A stretch of DNA of 64,000 bases. Origin: Nonomuraea spiralis. Lineage in GTDB: Bacteria > Actinomycetota > Actinomycetes > Streptosporangiales > Streptosporangiaceae. This document shows, one piece after another, positions 24,501 through 29,976 of this stretch. The notes beneath the pieces are model-generated. The model was not told where the DNA came from and ran no database searches. It was given only the letters and a program-made list of their open reading frames with translations. The stretch spans positions 39,465 to 103,464 of the forward strand of contig NZ_BMRC01000032.1 in the NCBI RefSeq assembly GCF_014648435.1. The letters run 5' to 3'. Numbering within the stretch: position 1 is the stretch's first letter; every line of letters starts with the position of its first letter. Made by a program: the position numbers and the translations under genes.

Positions 24501-25877
24501 GAGCACCTGGCGGCGGCGATCGACGCCCTCGCCGAGGACATCCGGCAGCGCGGCCACACCCCGCCGCCCCCGCCCTGGGGCACCGGCCCCCGGGCGCCGG
24601 CCGCACCGGCCGCGCAGGAGCCGCAGAGCCGGATCGCCCGCCTGCTCAACGGCGGCTCGGCCACCGGCCTGGACACCTCGCCCCACGGCCTCGGCAAGCT
24701 GGCCGGGATCGCCGGCGTCTCCGCCGTGACCCCGGCCGCCGGCGCCGCGGCGAACCCGGCGGCCCCGCCCGTCGGTCCGGCCGACACGTTCACGGTGACG
24801 ACCCCCGAGGGTTCCTTCACGCTGACCCTGGCCGAGGCCGCCCCTGGCGCCACCGAGGTGACCGCCGAGCCGGCCGCCCCGGGCAACCTGACGCTGCGGG
24901 TGCCCGCGGCCGACGGCCCGCGCGCCATGACCGCCGTCGCCGAGCACGTGGCGGCCCACGCCGCCGCCCTTCCCGGCCGCCCGGGAGCGGCCCGGTCCTC
25001 CGACACCGGTCAGAACCGGCCCGCGCCGGCCGAGGCGGCGGCGCTGGCGCGGCTGCGCGGCCTGGCGCTGGCGGTCGACGACGCCGGCCCCTTGAGGTCG
25101 CGGGCCGAACGGGCGGCGCTGCAGGCGGAGGCCCGCCGCCTGGGCCTGACCGGCGACCAGCAGGGCGCGCCCTCCAAGCTGGTGGAGCTGGCCCGCACGG
25201 GCGACCTCACCCCCGAACAGGTGACGGCCATCCGCGGCCACGCCACGCTCCCCGAGATGGCCGCCGCCGGAGCCATCGGGCGGGCCGCCGCCCTCATGGG
25301 CGCCCGCGTCCACCCGCACGGCCCCGGTCTCCTGGACATCGTGCTGCCCGGCCGCGCGCCCATCACCGTCGAGGTACGGCGGCCCGGCTCCGGCCCGGCC
25401 GACCCGGCCGTGCTGACCTACGAGGTGGACCCCGCCCGTACGGTCGGCGCGAACGAGCGGGCCGCCGCCGCGACGGCCGCCGCCGCCGTGGCCCGCGCGC
25501 TGGGCCTGTCGCCCGCCGACGGCCAGGAGCTGGCCGAGCTGCAGGAGGCGGTACGCCAGGTCCGTGCGGCCACCGACAGGCAGCGCCCCGGCCGGCTGGG
25601 CGTGCTGTACGACCTGGTCACCGAGGCCCGTCCGGAGGTGTTGCGGATGCTGCCCGACCAGGTGGCCGCCCAACTCGCCACGCTGGCCGAGGGCCGACGC
25701 CCCCGCGACCTGCCGGCGAGGCTCGACCGCCTGCGCACGTTGGCGAACGCGACCGGCTGGCACCTTCCCGAACCCGAGTGCGTGTGCCCGCCGGACGGCC
25801 CGTGCGCGTGCGGCCTGCGCCGGGACGGAGCCGAGCCGGTGACGCTGCCGACCGGCCCTGAGGCGGTGGCGGTGTGA
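15498..25877 (+). CDS. Giant WXG100-like/CpnT-type putative type VII secreted effector
   Basis: 3459 aa from GTG 15498, which lies in a GTGA overlap with the WXG100-like gene. Residues about 33-85 form a WXG100-like helical segment (KWPGASESGMSKLALAYGDL). A hydrophobic, helix-rich stretch follows at 148-290, then a Gln/Asp/Asn/Pro-rich disordered linker at about 375-635. A domain at about 770-926 has a diverged second copy at about 2871-3027 (both end RGHTPP-x-PPW). A charged coiled coil occupies about 958-1053. From about 1055 to 2680 runs beta-rich sequence interrupted by five Ser/Gly-rich segments. The C-terminus is Ala-rich and ends with a CxC...CxC motif (Cys3428, 3430, 3436, 3438). The N-terminal layout resembles mycobacterial CpnT. 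I recognise no known toxin domain. Two small paralogous genes follow. Confidence 0.85.
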   Translation: MTHSGTGPQGTTAQESSGQTSAEPAVQIDRDVQPVWETEVLPDWVSNWLLPMLSAGQKWPGASESGMSKLALAYGDLAVGVVGTAPRAGGAVRAVATGWSSPASADFVSRAKFLYGHEAGMAGVAGNSESFKSQAHNFAVETQYSKISVNVAFWITVVAIAIALLVAFFTAGSSTALIGPYAAAARAAISRILVRLAMVGARQLGVSRLARVTTLSGATGRGVITRLLGSSIGRELIEEIGEEFFIDAATQYQQIQMGTRKDWDWKKSRAAIIGAGSGALAGTALAGPMSNVTRHMPGFPGRAMTTGLTNTIASPFGSVIANRVVYGEWENPFTVDSIMGGFMGGAGRTGSISPFNPEVYTTLANPVTALASAYDTAARTDAARAGGGDPGAGGGNPPGGGPAPAGGGPVPGGTVHTGAPAPNQNDDVRRGAPPSSATDPDATPRRGSNSRDNRQDDTNREPRADNTNDNTDDTADDNDTTPQTPDQQSRGNRTPQNAPDPTQDDSQAPDPAQNDSQQDDSQQDTGDKQPSGNRTAAPDAQTTADDSNRPATPDTTDDTAGPDISQSQDDQQNPQQDDQQDPQQTPQQDPQQTPQQTAQQDTQQDNRPGPAPAQQADGPATQSAAAPDDAPPTPVPVIVRARTALMDSLTVDFPGAVVGPNGDLLIPTADGGVRVIRAATMRRVRSALDARAEQVTDADELQAEATALVMLAAQMEETRQPATSRPGTVTSRPVPGTRYVADARPGTQLQPEEVHTGADAVRPHHFQGQGVVSVTWSADGTTLIVRTQNNGTHYFRPVVGNMTEGLMGETELSRNNSERRPHVVHFAPGMDPSQVSRVWLHEITDTLQKTQETGTGRRRGFLRRRQTTSEPTQDMCAQAQLNELAFMAEQWRQARTPQEQRLLALDIDGVSRQLAERGHTPPLPPWAPAQASRPTQAAPLPNALPTQEELPGVIDALKRAEQALKDQVAAKRKTAEEAGEAAAKSRIEARKADRQLDQGHEERARKARQETRNHRATQQRHTRIADAYEAALQEATRARQEYEQLLMARRQIGRPQARGEVSIEFTVARLAAQATQHHAAYLQALAEALPQEISLAGAQPTGRLAHLSALTTAVNTMLKNNGVQQSFTANELEQAIRADFHKAVSPDGLVLQVGQHGKAAEVRIKLSLADLVEVIDPAIKGSEMMVGLFFQAARTASAGQAGSFGLSMGFDTTVLAKLLPEDNVLRTFGELFGVGLGASLGRNWSTGGGAGMYAQGGSVSDNRSESLLFDAAATWTVDIRTGQDKNWRGTTVVDTGAPGDPAGQRLWFSHSVTDQPARKLAKIPGRMRGAEMPNVIVQSMSNLEDALDLLATALGGDYAEVGTAPRDALRSYVTQELPHRLRTAVNGGLERVFTRDGKPHARVRAESRVVLVASTPVGGATSEEWEEEVLVDFVGTPGGASTGGSLEGNVSAGFKHPALDGVDLGEYEPSIGPKVRGARPSSRSYSATANKQAIHPSVHRKTSPKQSYRLMVVTTFTVEVVGKPPVTLKPVLSEVFADMRESAAYRFGLPVDSEALVYKNGQPVTDAKGNHVLRGDPSTDPPPGRKPELPEWLGDGPGQMRGAGPALVQEIEGLDKIRQDVLKELAERGIIPKTVNGVPQYSSNDLTRASQILNEQEVMEQLSEHRIRSAYDTLAQDGIVLDLTLQGLNSAPEHYMLRLSLKQDFNQWSYVGHTDAQTVVNLDIGSDTSARAIGKSRTYSGGASVSESDGPNEGQDGLSHDAGVNGGGNRTRSVGSSAGGTVNVVTLQESNGPVAIFSLSHDMTVDLLHNGTTTEISSHRGSAQLVFAADLLPSTKPTPPARLGRMSPKLRAKARLLHMDVGQALDAARRVLPRGMTADSVAFQHLMSFLSVRNLVAHPKLLNRPLTTDVAVRPEHGTTRSSLSVSGEVGETEVLGVVDQVTGEILFGLGSAGISWGGSSGLSTGASVSGSDLDGGGTSSDGVSVTPFSRSGGTSESSSILDIWGSEELTIEFGRQYILRSTVDLTLTGSESSENGLPTGERIPVTSPSTTSTTGTALFTISEFDALLMYAEGDLDLPSHLVADAVERFLNGSLTLDRSLAVPLLQRYVLDMAQSGTTNEYTDRHTPQALLPKIKEVTGLYTPAAGSPQQQLDLALGHAADQLERSRDVVLAPPYDRTVGASSSESLSLTDENGNPVDIIDAVRSAVQDAVPGALDGSPTLGEELNVDFSSDAALIHVVDMWSSRGFERSYHVQQGPEMTQAEEVTVRVRLEPVGNSRRARFLSRTSQSGVIGQHYRYTDLSHSESYNGSYSVGLDQSANGQGDGQGSGLSTDRGRGYSGSTNHQGTRLQRIGLFLGLTRVEQQMKLVIEVERRPVRAGKAPDDGKVIAGVRAAANALRGRPRTAPPVTYDATLVRRIPTGMTRPAAEDPGPVVMAADPRQAELLPGYYTQALWEDPNRPSLSEVITNQLTKMLGAAAVQERRPELVRRLSVSGLLTAFERMTGPLGEPIVRVSRQKFKDQGVTVTVHARTSDLTIVAGPYDGEKGQVDRKADAQNVTVSRGRTTPVGWGGNMSDGVSGLNGGVRGGEQTSDSVSDHHGARRERSMFEKGKLYTVRLRVDYDVDYQYVARLRDGNEHPVGDPVHMPNASSGEVDVIMFGEEIEELRARMESNVRLAPPSPGGPAPATYTFVPDSANQGPIQTLQEARLAARERGEVTQVAVWEPDGVHRFRAMPDGTLYSETPDGGFADAFASLAPELLDAAQDVGLDLRDLFMNSGTPGTFTDQVQAALKALDALPAPAAPAWPAPATDTGGQPAPVGGSVAQGVTPAAGMPSPAIENTPFSRSARPEGVPDLTMDELHEQPVSAVDLGGTAAHVGWTGENELTLQLPGVPDQHVRVLIEDPGQGLNALTEPRAGTPEDPHLLRISGRVHPDLVSSILVHDLSHVAQTATATAAGMPQGVIRTSPNGEHTEGTDLCLLPRLDEHTHLSGKWHAATDPATREHLAAAIDALAEDIRQRGHTPPPPPWGTGPRAPAAPAAQEPQSRIARLLNGGSATGLDTSPHGLGKLAGIAGVSAVTPAAGAAANPAAPPVGPADTFTVTTPEGSFTLTLAEAAPGATEVTAEPAAPGNLTLRVPAADGPRAMTAVAEHVAAHAAALPGRPGAARSSDTGQNRPAPAEAAALARLRGLALAVDDAGPLRSRAERAALQAEARRLGLTGDQQGAPSKLVELARTGDLTPEQVTAIRGHATLPEMAAAGAIGRAAALMGARVHPHGPGLLDIVLPGRAPITVEVRRPGSGPADPAVLTYEVDPARTVGANERAAAATAAAAVARALGLSPADGQELAELQEAVRQVRAATDRQRPGRLGVLYDLVTEARPEVLRMLPDQVAAQLATLAEGRRPRDLPARLDRLRTLANATGWHLPEPECVCPPDGPCACGLRRDGAEPVTLPTGPEAVAV
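17231..17285 (+). repeat. 24-base tandem repeat inside the linker of the giant gene
   Basis: Two perfect 24-base units (17231-17254 and 17255-17278) and the start of a third encode QQDPQQTP-like octapeptides in the Gln/Pro-rich linker. This is coding low complexity, likely variable in copy number between strains. Confidence 0.8.
17805..18275 (+). repeat. Internal protein repeat, copy 1, of the giant effector (residues about 770-926)
   Basis: Starts GVVSVTWSADGTTL, contains a GL-x(3)-TE motif, then VSRVWLHEITD (His841), a Cys-containing loop (DMCAQAQLNE) and the end motif RGHTPPLPPW (917-926). Spacing between these landmarks matches copy 2 to within a residue or two, which argues for duplication of one domain. 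Confidence 0.65.
24108..24578 (+). repeat. Internal protein repeat, copy 2, of the giant effector (residues about 2871-3027)
   Basis: Contains HVGWTGENELTL, a GLNALTEP motif, VSSILVHDLSH (His2941, His2945), a Cys-containing loop (DLCLLPRLDEHTHL) and RGHTPPPPPW (3018-3027). Copy 2 is richer in His and acidic residues than copy 1, so metal binding is conceivable. Confidence 0.65.
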
Positions 25878-25929
25878 CGTGCCCGGCCGTACGGTCGGGC
25901 ATCATGGGACTCCCGAGGAGAGGACGGCA

Positions 25930-26454
25930 ATGGCTTTCGCGGTGGCCCGTACGAGGGACGAGGCCCATCTCTACTTCGACCTGCACCCCTGCGAGTGCGG
26001 GTCGGCCGACACGACCTGGCGCAACGGGCTGGTCGATGTCGAGGGTGAGCTGGTCAACCGCTATTTCGGCGAGTGCGAGGAGTGCGGCACGCCGCGGGAG
26101 TTCCTGTTCGGGCTGCCTGAGCGTCCCGTGCTGCCCGACGGGTTCCCGACGTTCGGCGGCGCGGAGCCGTCGGAGCTGCTCGACGCGGGCGAGTGGTTGT
26201 GGGTGGCCGACCTGACGGCGGGCGACGTGCCGGTGCACGACCGGGCCGAGGCCCTGCGCGCGCTCAGGATCGCCGCGGCGGCGGTGGAGGAGGTCGTCAA
26301 GTTCGTGCCCGCGGGCGCGGACGCGGTGCCCGGCGACGGGTTCTGGTCCGAACGCGGGCAGGGGATGCACGCCACCGAGACGGGCAGGTTCCAGCTCGAC
26401 CGGCTGCTGGTCGTCCGTGACACCTACCAGCGACTGGCGGCCGACTATGCCTGA
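25930..26454 (+). CDS. Small protein with zinc-ribbon-like Cys pairs, downstream partner of the giant effector (paralogue 1)
   Basis: 174 aa, no recognised family. The ATG has GGAGAGGA upstream and lies 52 bases after the giant gene. The N-terminal part contains CECG and, about 30 residues later, CEECG, a likely structural zinc site. The C-terminal two thirds align by eye with the next gene: FGGAEPSELLDAGEWLWVAD against FGTGLSELLDPGQWVLIAT, then VVKFVPAGAD against ALKFFPPGAA, then GFWSERG against VFWSGLG. No signal peptide or membrane helix. Position right after a putative secreted toxin-like protein suggests a cognate chaperone or immunity protein, as ift follows cpnT; this is inference. The following start overlaps its 3' end by 8 bases. 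Confidence 0.7.
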   Translation: MAFAVARTRDEAHLYFDLHPCECGSADTTWRNGLVDVEGELVNRYFGECEECGTPREFLFGLPERPVLPDGFPTFGGAEPSELLDAGEWLWVADLTAGDVPVHDRAEALRALRIAAAAVEEVVKFVPAGADAVPGDGFWSERGQGMHATETGRFQLDRLLVVRDTYQRLAADYA

Positions 26455-26998
26455 ACACGGTCTGGGCCGCTCGCTCGTCGAGGCGTACGTCTACATCGAC
26501 CTGGTGGCGTACGACGGCATGCCGGGCGCCTCCCGCGGCGCCACGGTGGCGCAGGACGACGAGGGCCTGCGGGTGCGCCTCGGCGACGTGGAGGTCCTGG
26601 TCCCCTACGAGGACGAGAGCGCGGCCAGGGAGACCGGCGTGACGTTCGGCACCGGCCTGTCCGAGCTGCTCGACCCCGGCCAATGGGTGCTGATCGCCAC
26701 CACGTACGCCAGCCGCGCCCTGGAGGAGGGCCTGTTCTACGCGGTGGGCCCGGCCGACCCGGCGCGCTTCGACAGTGTCGCGACCGGCTGGCGCTTCGCC
26801 GCCGACGCCGTGGCCGAGGCGCTGAAGTTCTTCCCGCCGGGAGCCGCCGAGCTGCCGCCCGACGTGTTCTGGAGCGGCCTCGGCAGAGCGGTGCGCGAGG
26901 ACGAGCCCGAGCGTCTGACCAGGGCGAAACTGGAGAACGACCTGGCCTTCTACCGTCAAAGCCTGGACGACTTCCAGCGTCTGCACGCCAGACCCTGA
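26447..26998 (+). CDS. Small protein, paralogue 2 of the giant-effector partner, lacking the Cys pairs
   Basis: 183 aa, unknown family, homologous to the preceding gene along most of its length (EAYVYIDLVAYDG matches EAHLYFDLHPCECG at the N-terminus). The four cysteines are absent here, so if paralogue 1 binds zinc this one does not. ATG 26447 overlaps the previous gene by 8 bases, so the two are co-translated. Cytoplasmic by sequence. Duplicated, diverged small genes right after a polymorphic-toxin-like gene are a common immunity-gene arrangement, but a chaperone role is equally possible. Confidence 0.7.
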   Translation: MPEHGLGRSLVEAYVYIDLVAYDGMPGASRGATVAQDDEGLRVRLGDVEVLVPYEDESAARETGVTFGTGLSELLDPGQWVLIATTYASRALEEGLFYAVGPADPARFDSVATGWRFAADAVAEALKFFPPGAAELPPDVFWSGLGRAVREDEPERLTRAKLENDLAFYRQSLDDFQRLHARP

Positions 26999-27032
26999 CG
27001 GCCAGAGTGCGCCTTCCGGAGGGTAAGGCTCT

Positions 27033-27086
27033 CATTACTGATTGGCTACTCTACTTTTAGTAGCGCAATAACTACTTTCGGTAATG
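27033..27086. promoter_or_regulatory. Nested inverted repeats in the AT-rich control region of the terpene pair
   Basis: CATTACTGA (27033-27041) and TCGGTAATG (27078-27086) are inverted copies with one mismatch. Between them lies the palindrome CTACTTTTAGTAG (27051-27063), with a further CTACT at 27072-27076. The stretch is strikingly AT-rich against its surroundings and ends 33 bases before the terpene synthase start. It is probably promoter plus operator for the two terpene genes. Confidence 0.5.
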
Positions 27087-27119
27087 TCCTCCTGCTCTCC
27101 TTCAGGGAAGAGGCGCGCC

Positions 27120-28235
27120 ATGCCCGAGTACGCCGCGGCCTCGCGGCTTCCGACAGGTCCCACCGGCCTGGGAACCTCCGCGCTCCACCTGCCGGTCCCC
27201 GGGCCGCCCCCGGGACCGCCGCCCGCGCCCCGGCAGCTCCTCGCCCCCATCCCCTACGTCGAGCGCGAGTGGGGCGACGGTTCCTACCCGCCCCTCTACT
27301 GCCCCGAGACGGTCCGCGACGATCCGGCGCTCGGCGCCGAGGTCGACCGGCGGCTCGTGGCGTGGGCCGAGAAGGTGGGCCTGCACGCCGGGCGGATGGA
27401 CGAGTTCGCCGCCACCGGGTTCGGCCGGCTGGCGATGCTCTCCCACCCCGACAGCGACGACCCCGACCTGCTGCTGGTCGCCGCGCAGATGAACACCGCC
27501 TGGTGGGCGGCCGACGACTACTACGCCGACGAGACCGACCTCGGCGCGACCCCCACCGAGCTGCCGCCCCGCCTCGCGCTCGTCATGTCGGCGATGGACC
27601 CGCCCCCGCCCGCCGGCGTCTACACCGAGCGGCTCGAAGAGGCGATCGAGGCCGACCCCGTGCTCGTCTCCCTGCGCTCGGCCACCGACCACCTGTCCCG
27701 CCACGCCACCCCGTCCCAGGTCATGCGGGCCTGCAACACCACCTTCCAGATGTACGTGAGCTGGACCGCCTACGCCGCCTGGCGCTACCTGGAGACACCG
27801 CCGCCCGTCTGGCGTTACCTCGCGGCCCGGCAACACGACAGCTTCTACACCTCCATGACCCTCATCGACGTCGTCGCCGCGTACGAGCTGACCGCCAACC
27901 TGTTCTACGAGCGGCGTTTCCACACCGCGCTCATGCAGGCCGGCACCGCCAGCGTCATCGTCAACGACATCCACTCCGCCGAGAAGGAGGCGGCCGACGA
28001 GCTGCCCGACTCCAACGTGGTCCTGCTCATCGCGGACGAGGAGAAGTGCTCCATCCGCGAGGCCACCGAGCGCGCCGTCGTGTTGCACAACGACTTCGTC
28101 AAAGGCTTCGAGACCAGCCAGCGCGAGCTCGCCGCAGTCCCGTCCGCGGAGCTGCAGCGATTCCTGCGCGGCGCCCAGGGCTGGATGGCCGGCTGCCTCG
28201 AATGGCACGGCACCAGCAGCCGCTACCACTCATGA
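27120..28235 (+). CDS. 2-methylisoborneol synthase-like terpene cyclase
   Basis: Cyclises 2-methylgeranyl diphosphate, presumably to 2-methylisoborneol (earthy odour) or the related 2-methylenebornane; 371 aa. Metal-binding motifs are present: DDYYADE (132-138) and the NSE triad NDIHSAEKE (282-290). The N-terminus keeps a Pro/Gly-rich leader (GPPPGPPPAP) like the encapsulin-targeting tail of Streptomyces enzymes, and the PPLYCPETVRDDPALG segment is typical of this subfamily. ATG 27120 was chosen for the GGGAAGAGG site 7 bases ahead; ATG 27084 has none. The methyltransferase gene follows 37 bases later. The cyclic-nucleotide-binding encapsulin usually found in such clusters is missing on both sides. 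Confidence 0.88.
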   Translation: MPEYAAASRLPTGPTGLGTSALHLPVPGPPPGPPPAPRQLLAPIPYVEREWGDGSYPPLYCPETVRDDPALGAEVDRRLVAWAEKVGLHAGRMDEFAATGFGRLAMLSHPDSDDPDLLLVAAQMNTAWWAADDYYADETDLGATPTELPPRLALVMSAMDPPPPAGVYTERLEEAIEADPVLVSLRSATDHLSRHATPSQVMRACNTTFQMYVSWTAYAAWRYLETPPPVWRYLAARQHDSFYTSMTLIDVVAAYELTANLFYERRFHTALMQAGTASVIVNDIHSAEKEAADELPDSNVVLLIADEEKCSIREATERAVVLHNDFVKGFETSQRELAAVPSAELQRFLRGAQGWMAGCLEWHGTSSRYHS

Positions 28236-28272
28236 CGACCGGCCGCCCCCGGCCGGAAAGGAGCTCTACCGC

Positions 28273-29127
28273 GTGACCGTCAACACCCAGTCCCCCGTCC
28301 TCACCAGCCACTACCAGCACTCCGTCGCCAGCTACTGGAACACCGAGAAGAACCCGGTCAACCTGCGGCTCGGCGACGTCGACGGCCTGTATCACCACCA
28401 CTACGGCATCGGCGAGGTGAACTGGACGGTACTCGACGGCCCCGAGGAGACCCGCGAGGAACGCGTCGTCAAGGAGCTCCACCGCCTGGAGACCGCCCAG
28501 GCCGACCTGCTGATCAGCCACCTCGGCCCGCTCGAACCCCACCAGCGGGCGCTCGACGCCGGCTCGGGCCGCGGCGGCACCAGCCTCCTGGTCAACATGC
28601 GCCACGGCTGCGAGGTCGACGGCGTGTCCATCTCCGAGTCGCAGGTCGCCTTCGCCAACGAGCAGGCCAAGAAGCGCGGCGTCGACGACAAGGTGCGCTT
28701 CCACTTCCGCAACATGCTGGAGACCGGCTTCGAGACCGGATCGTTCCAGGCGAGCTGGAACAACGAGAGCACCATGTACGTCGAGCTGTCCCTGCTGTTC
28801 GCCGAGCACTCCCGGCTGCTGCGCCGCGGCGGCCGGTACGTGTGCGTCACGGGCTGCTACAACGACGCCTACGGCCTGCCGTCCCGGGCGGTCAGCCAGA
28901 TCAACGCCCACTACATCTGCGACATCCACCCCCGCAGCACGTACTTCGAGCAGATGGCGGCCAACCGTCTCGTCCCGGTCAGCGTCGTCGATCTCACGCC
29001 GGCCACGATCCCCTACTGGGAGCTGCGGGCGCGTACCCATCTCGCCACGGGCATCGAGCAGTCCTTCCTCGACGCGTACAAGAACGGCAGCTTCCAGTAC
29101 CTGCTCATCGCGGCCGACCGCGTCTGA
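28273..29127 (+). CDS. Geranyl diphosphate 2-C-methyltransferase
   Basis: SAM-dependent enzyme that methylates C2 of geranyl diphosphate to supply the adjacent cyclase; 284 aa, normal length. The SAM-binding motif is LDAGSGRGGTSLLV, and the VASYWNTEKNPVNLRLG N-terminus and YHHHYGIGEV motif are characteristic of the 2-MIB methyltransferases. The start is GTG 28273 with AAAGGAG about 10 bases ahead. It is co-transcribed with the cyclase. The two enzymes are the whole dedicated pathway from geranyl diphosphate, with bornyl-type chemistry decided by the cyclase. Confidence 0.93.
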   Translation: MTVNTQSPVLTSHYQHSVASYWNTEKNPVNLRLGDVDGLYHHHYGIGEVNWTVLDGPEETREERVVKELHRLETAQADLLISHLGPLEPHQRALDAGSGRGGTSLLVNMRHGCEVDGVSISESQVAFANEQAKKRGVDDKVRFHFRNMLETGFETGSFQASWNNESTMYVELSLLFAEHSRLLRRGGRYVCVTGCYNDAYGLPSRAVSQINAHYICDIHPRSTYFEQMAANRLVPVSVVDLTPATIPYWELRARTHLATGIEQSFLDAYKNGSFQYLLIAADRV

Positions 29128-29128
29128 T

Positions 29129-29935
29129 TCACTTCGCCGTCGCGGCGGCCAGTTCCCACGGGTCGTGGGCCGAGAAGACGCTCACCTGGTCGCCGTGGTC
29201 GCGTACGAGCTCCCGTAGCCGGGCCTGGGTGCCGAGCCGCAGGTCGTGATGGACCTCCGAGCGGGTCTGCACGACGTCCATCAGCGGGTGGGGGTGCGGG
29301 TCCGGCTGGAGCTCCCGATGGTAGTAGTAGGCGTCGCCGCAGTGCAGGAGCCAGTGTTCTCCTTCCCTGACGGCGACGCCGGTGTGTCCGGCGGTGTGCC
29401 CGCCGAGCGGGACCAGCCTGATGTCCTCAGGCAGGCCGTCGAGCTCGATCGAGGTGAAGCCGAACCAGTCGTCGTTCGGCTGCTGCGGCGTGTAGGTGAC
29501 CCAGTCGGGGCCGTGCGCCCAGTGGGCCGGGCGGTAACGGGAGCTCGGCGGCCCGGCCAGCGCGGCCTCAAGCTCGGCGGCCAGCAGATGCACCCGCGCG
29601 CCGGGGAAGTCCGGCAGGCCGCCGCTGTGGTCGACGTCGAGGTGGGTGACGATGACGTGCCGGACGTCCGCCGGCCGGTATCCCAGCCGGGCGATCTGGC
29701 GCACCGCCGTCTCCTCCTCGGCGAGCGCGGGTTCGACGAATCGCACCCAGTCGGCGTCGAGCGTGCCGGCCGGGTCGCGTACGTCGCCGAGCCCGAGCCC
29801 GGTCTCGATCAGCACCAGGCCGTCGGCCGGGGTCTCCACCAGCAGGCAGTGGTTCACCGCGGGGGCGGCGGGCGGGCCGTCGTAGGTGGCTTCGATCGTC
29901 CGTACGGAACCGCAGTTCAGGTGGTGAATTCTCAT
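29129..29935 (-). CDS. Metallo-beta-lactamase fold hydrolase
   Basis: 268 aa, cytoplasmic. The zinc motif appears as THLDVDHSGG, a HxDxDH variant, with GGHTAGHTG and HCGDAYY further on supplying later ligands. The overall arrangement is like N-acyl homoserine lactonase relatives, but the substrate is not known. Start MRIHHLNCGSVR at 29935 is preferred over ATG 29968: a MerR-type dyad and a possible -10 lie directly ahead, and the mRNA would be leaderless. It ends one base past the methyltransferase stop, in tail-to-tail orientation. It lies downstream of a PobA-like monooxygenase on the same strand, so it could also be read from that operon. Confidence 0.82.
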   Translation of the reverse strand: MRIHHLNCGSVRTIEATYDGPPAAPAVNHCLLVETPADGLVLIETGLGLGDVRDPAGTLDADWVRFVEPALAEEETAVRQIARLGYRPADVRHVIVTHLDVDHSGGLPDFPGARVHLLAAELEAALAGPPSSRYRPAHWAHGPDWVTYTPQQPNDDWFGFTSIELDGLPEDIRLVPLGGHTAGHTGVAVREGEHWLLHCGDAYYYHRELQPDPHPHPLMDVVQTRSEVHHDLRLGTQARLRELVRDHGDQVSVFSAHDPWELAAATAK

Positions 29936-29950
29936 GACCACGATGATGCG

Positions 29951-29970
29951 ACTTGAACTGTGGTTCAAGT
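29951..29970 (-). promoter_or_regulatory. MerR-type operator inside the MBL-hydrolase promoter
   Basis: ACTTGAACTGTGGTTCAAGT is a perfect dyad with 8-bp arms and a 4-base centre. On the minus strand it overlaps TTGACT and fills a 19-base spacer before CATCAT, which lies 7 bases ahead of the ATG. An overlong spacer holding a dyad is the hallmark of MerR-activated promoters. No merR gene is seen nearby. Confidence 0.6.
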
Positions 29971-29976
29971 CAACTC

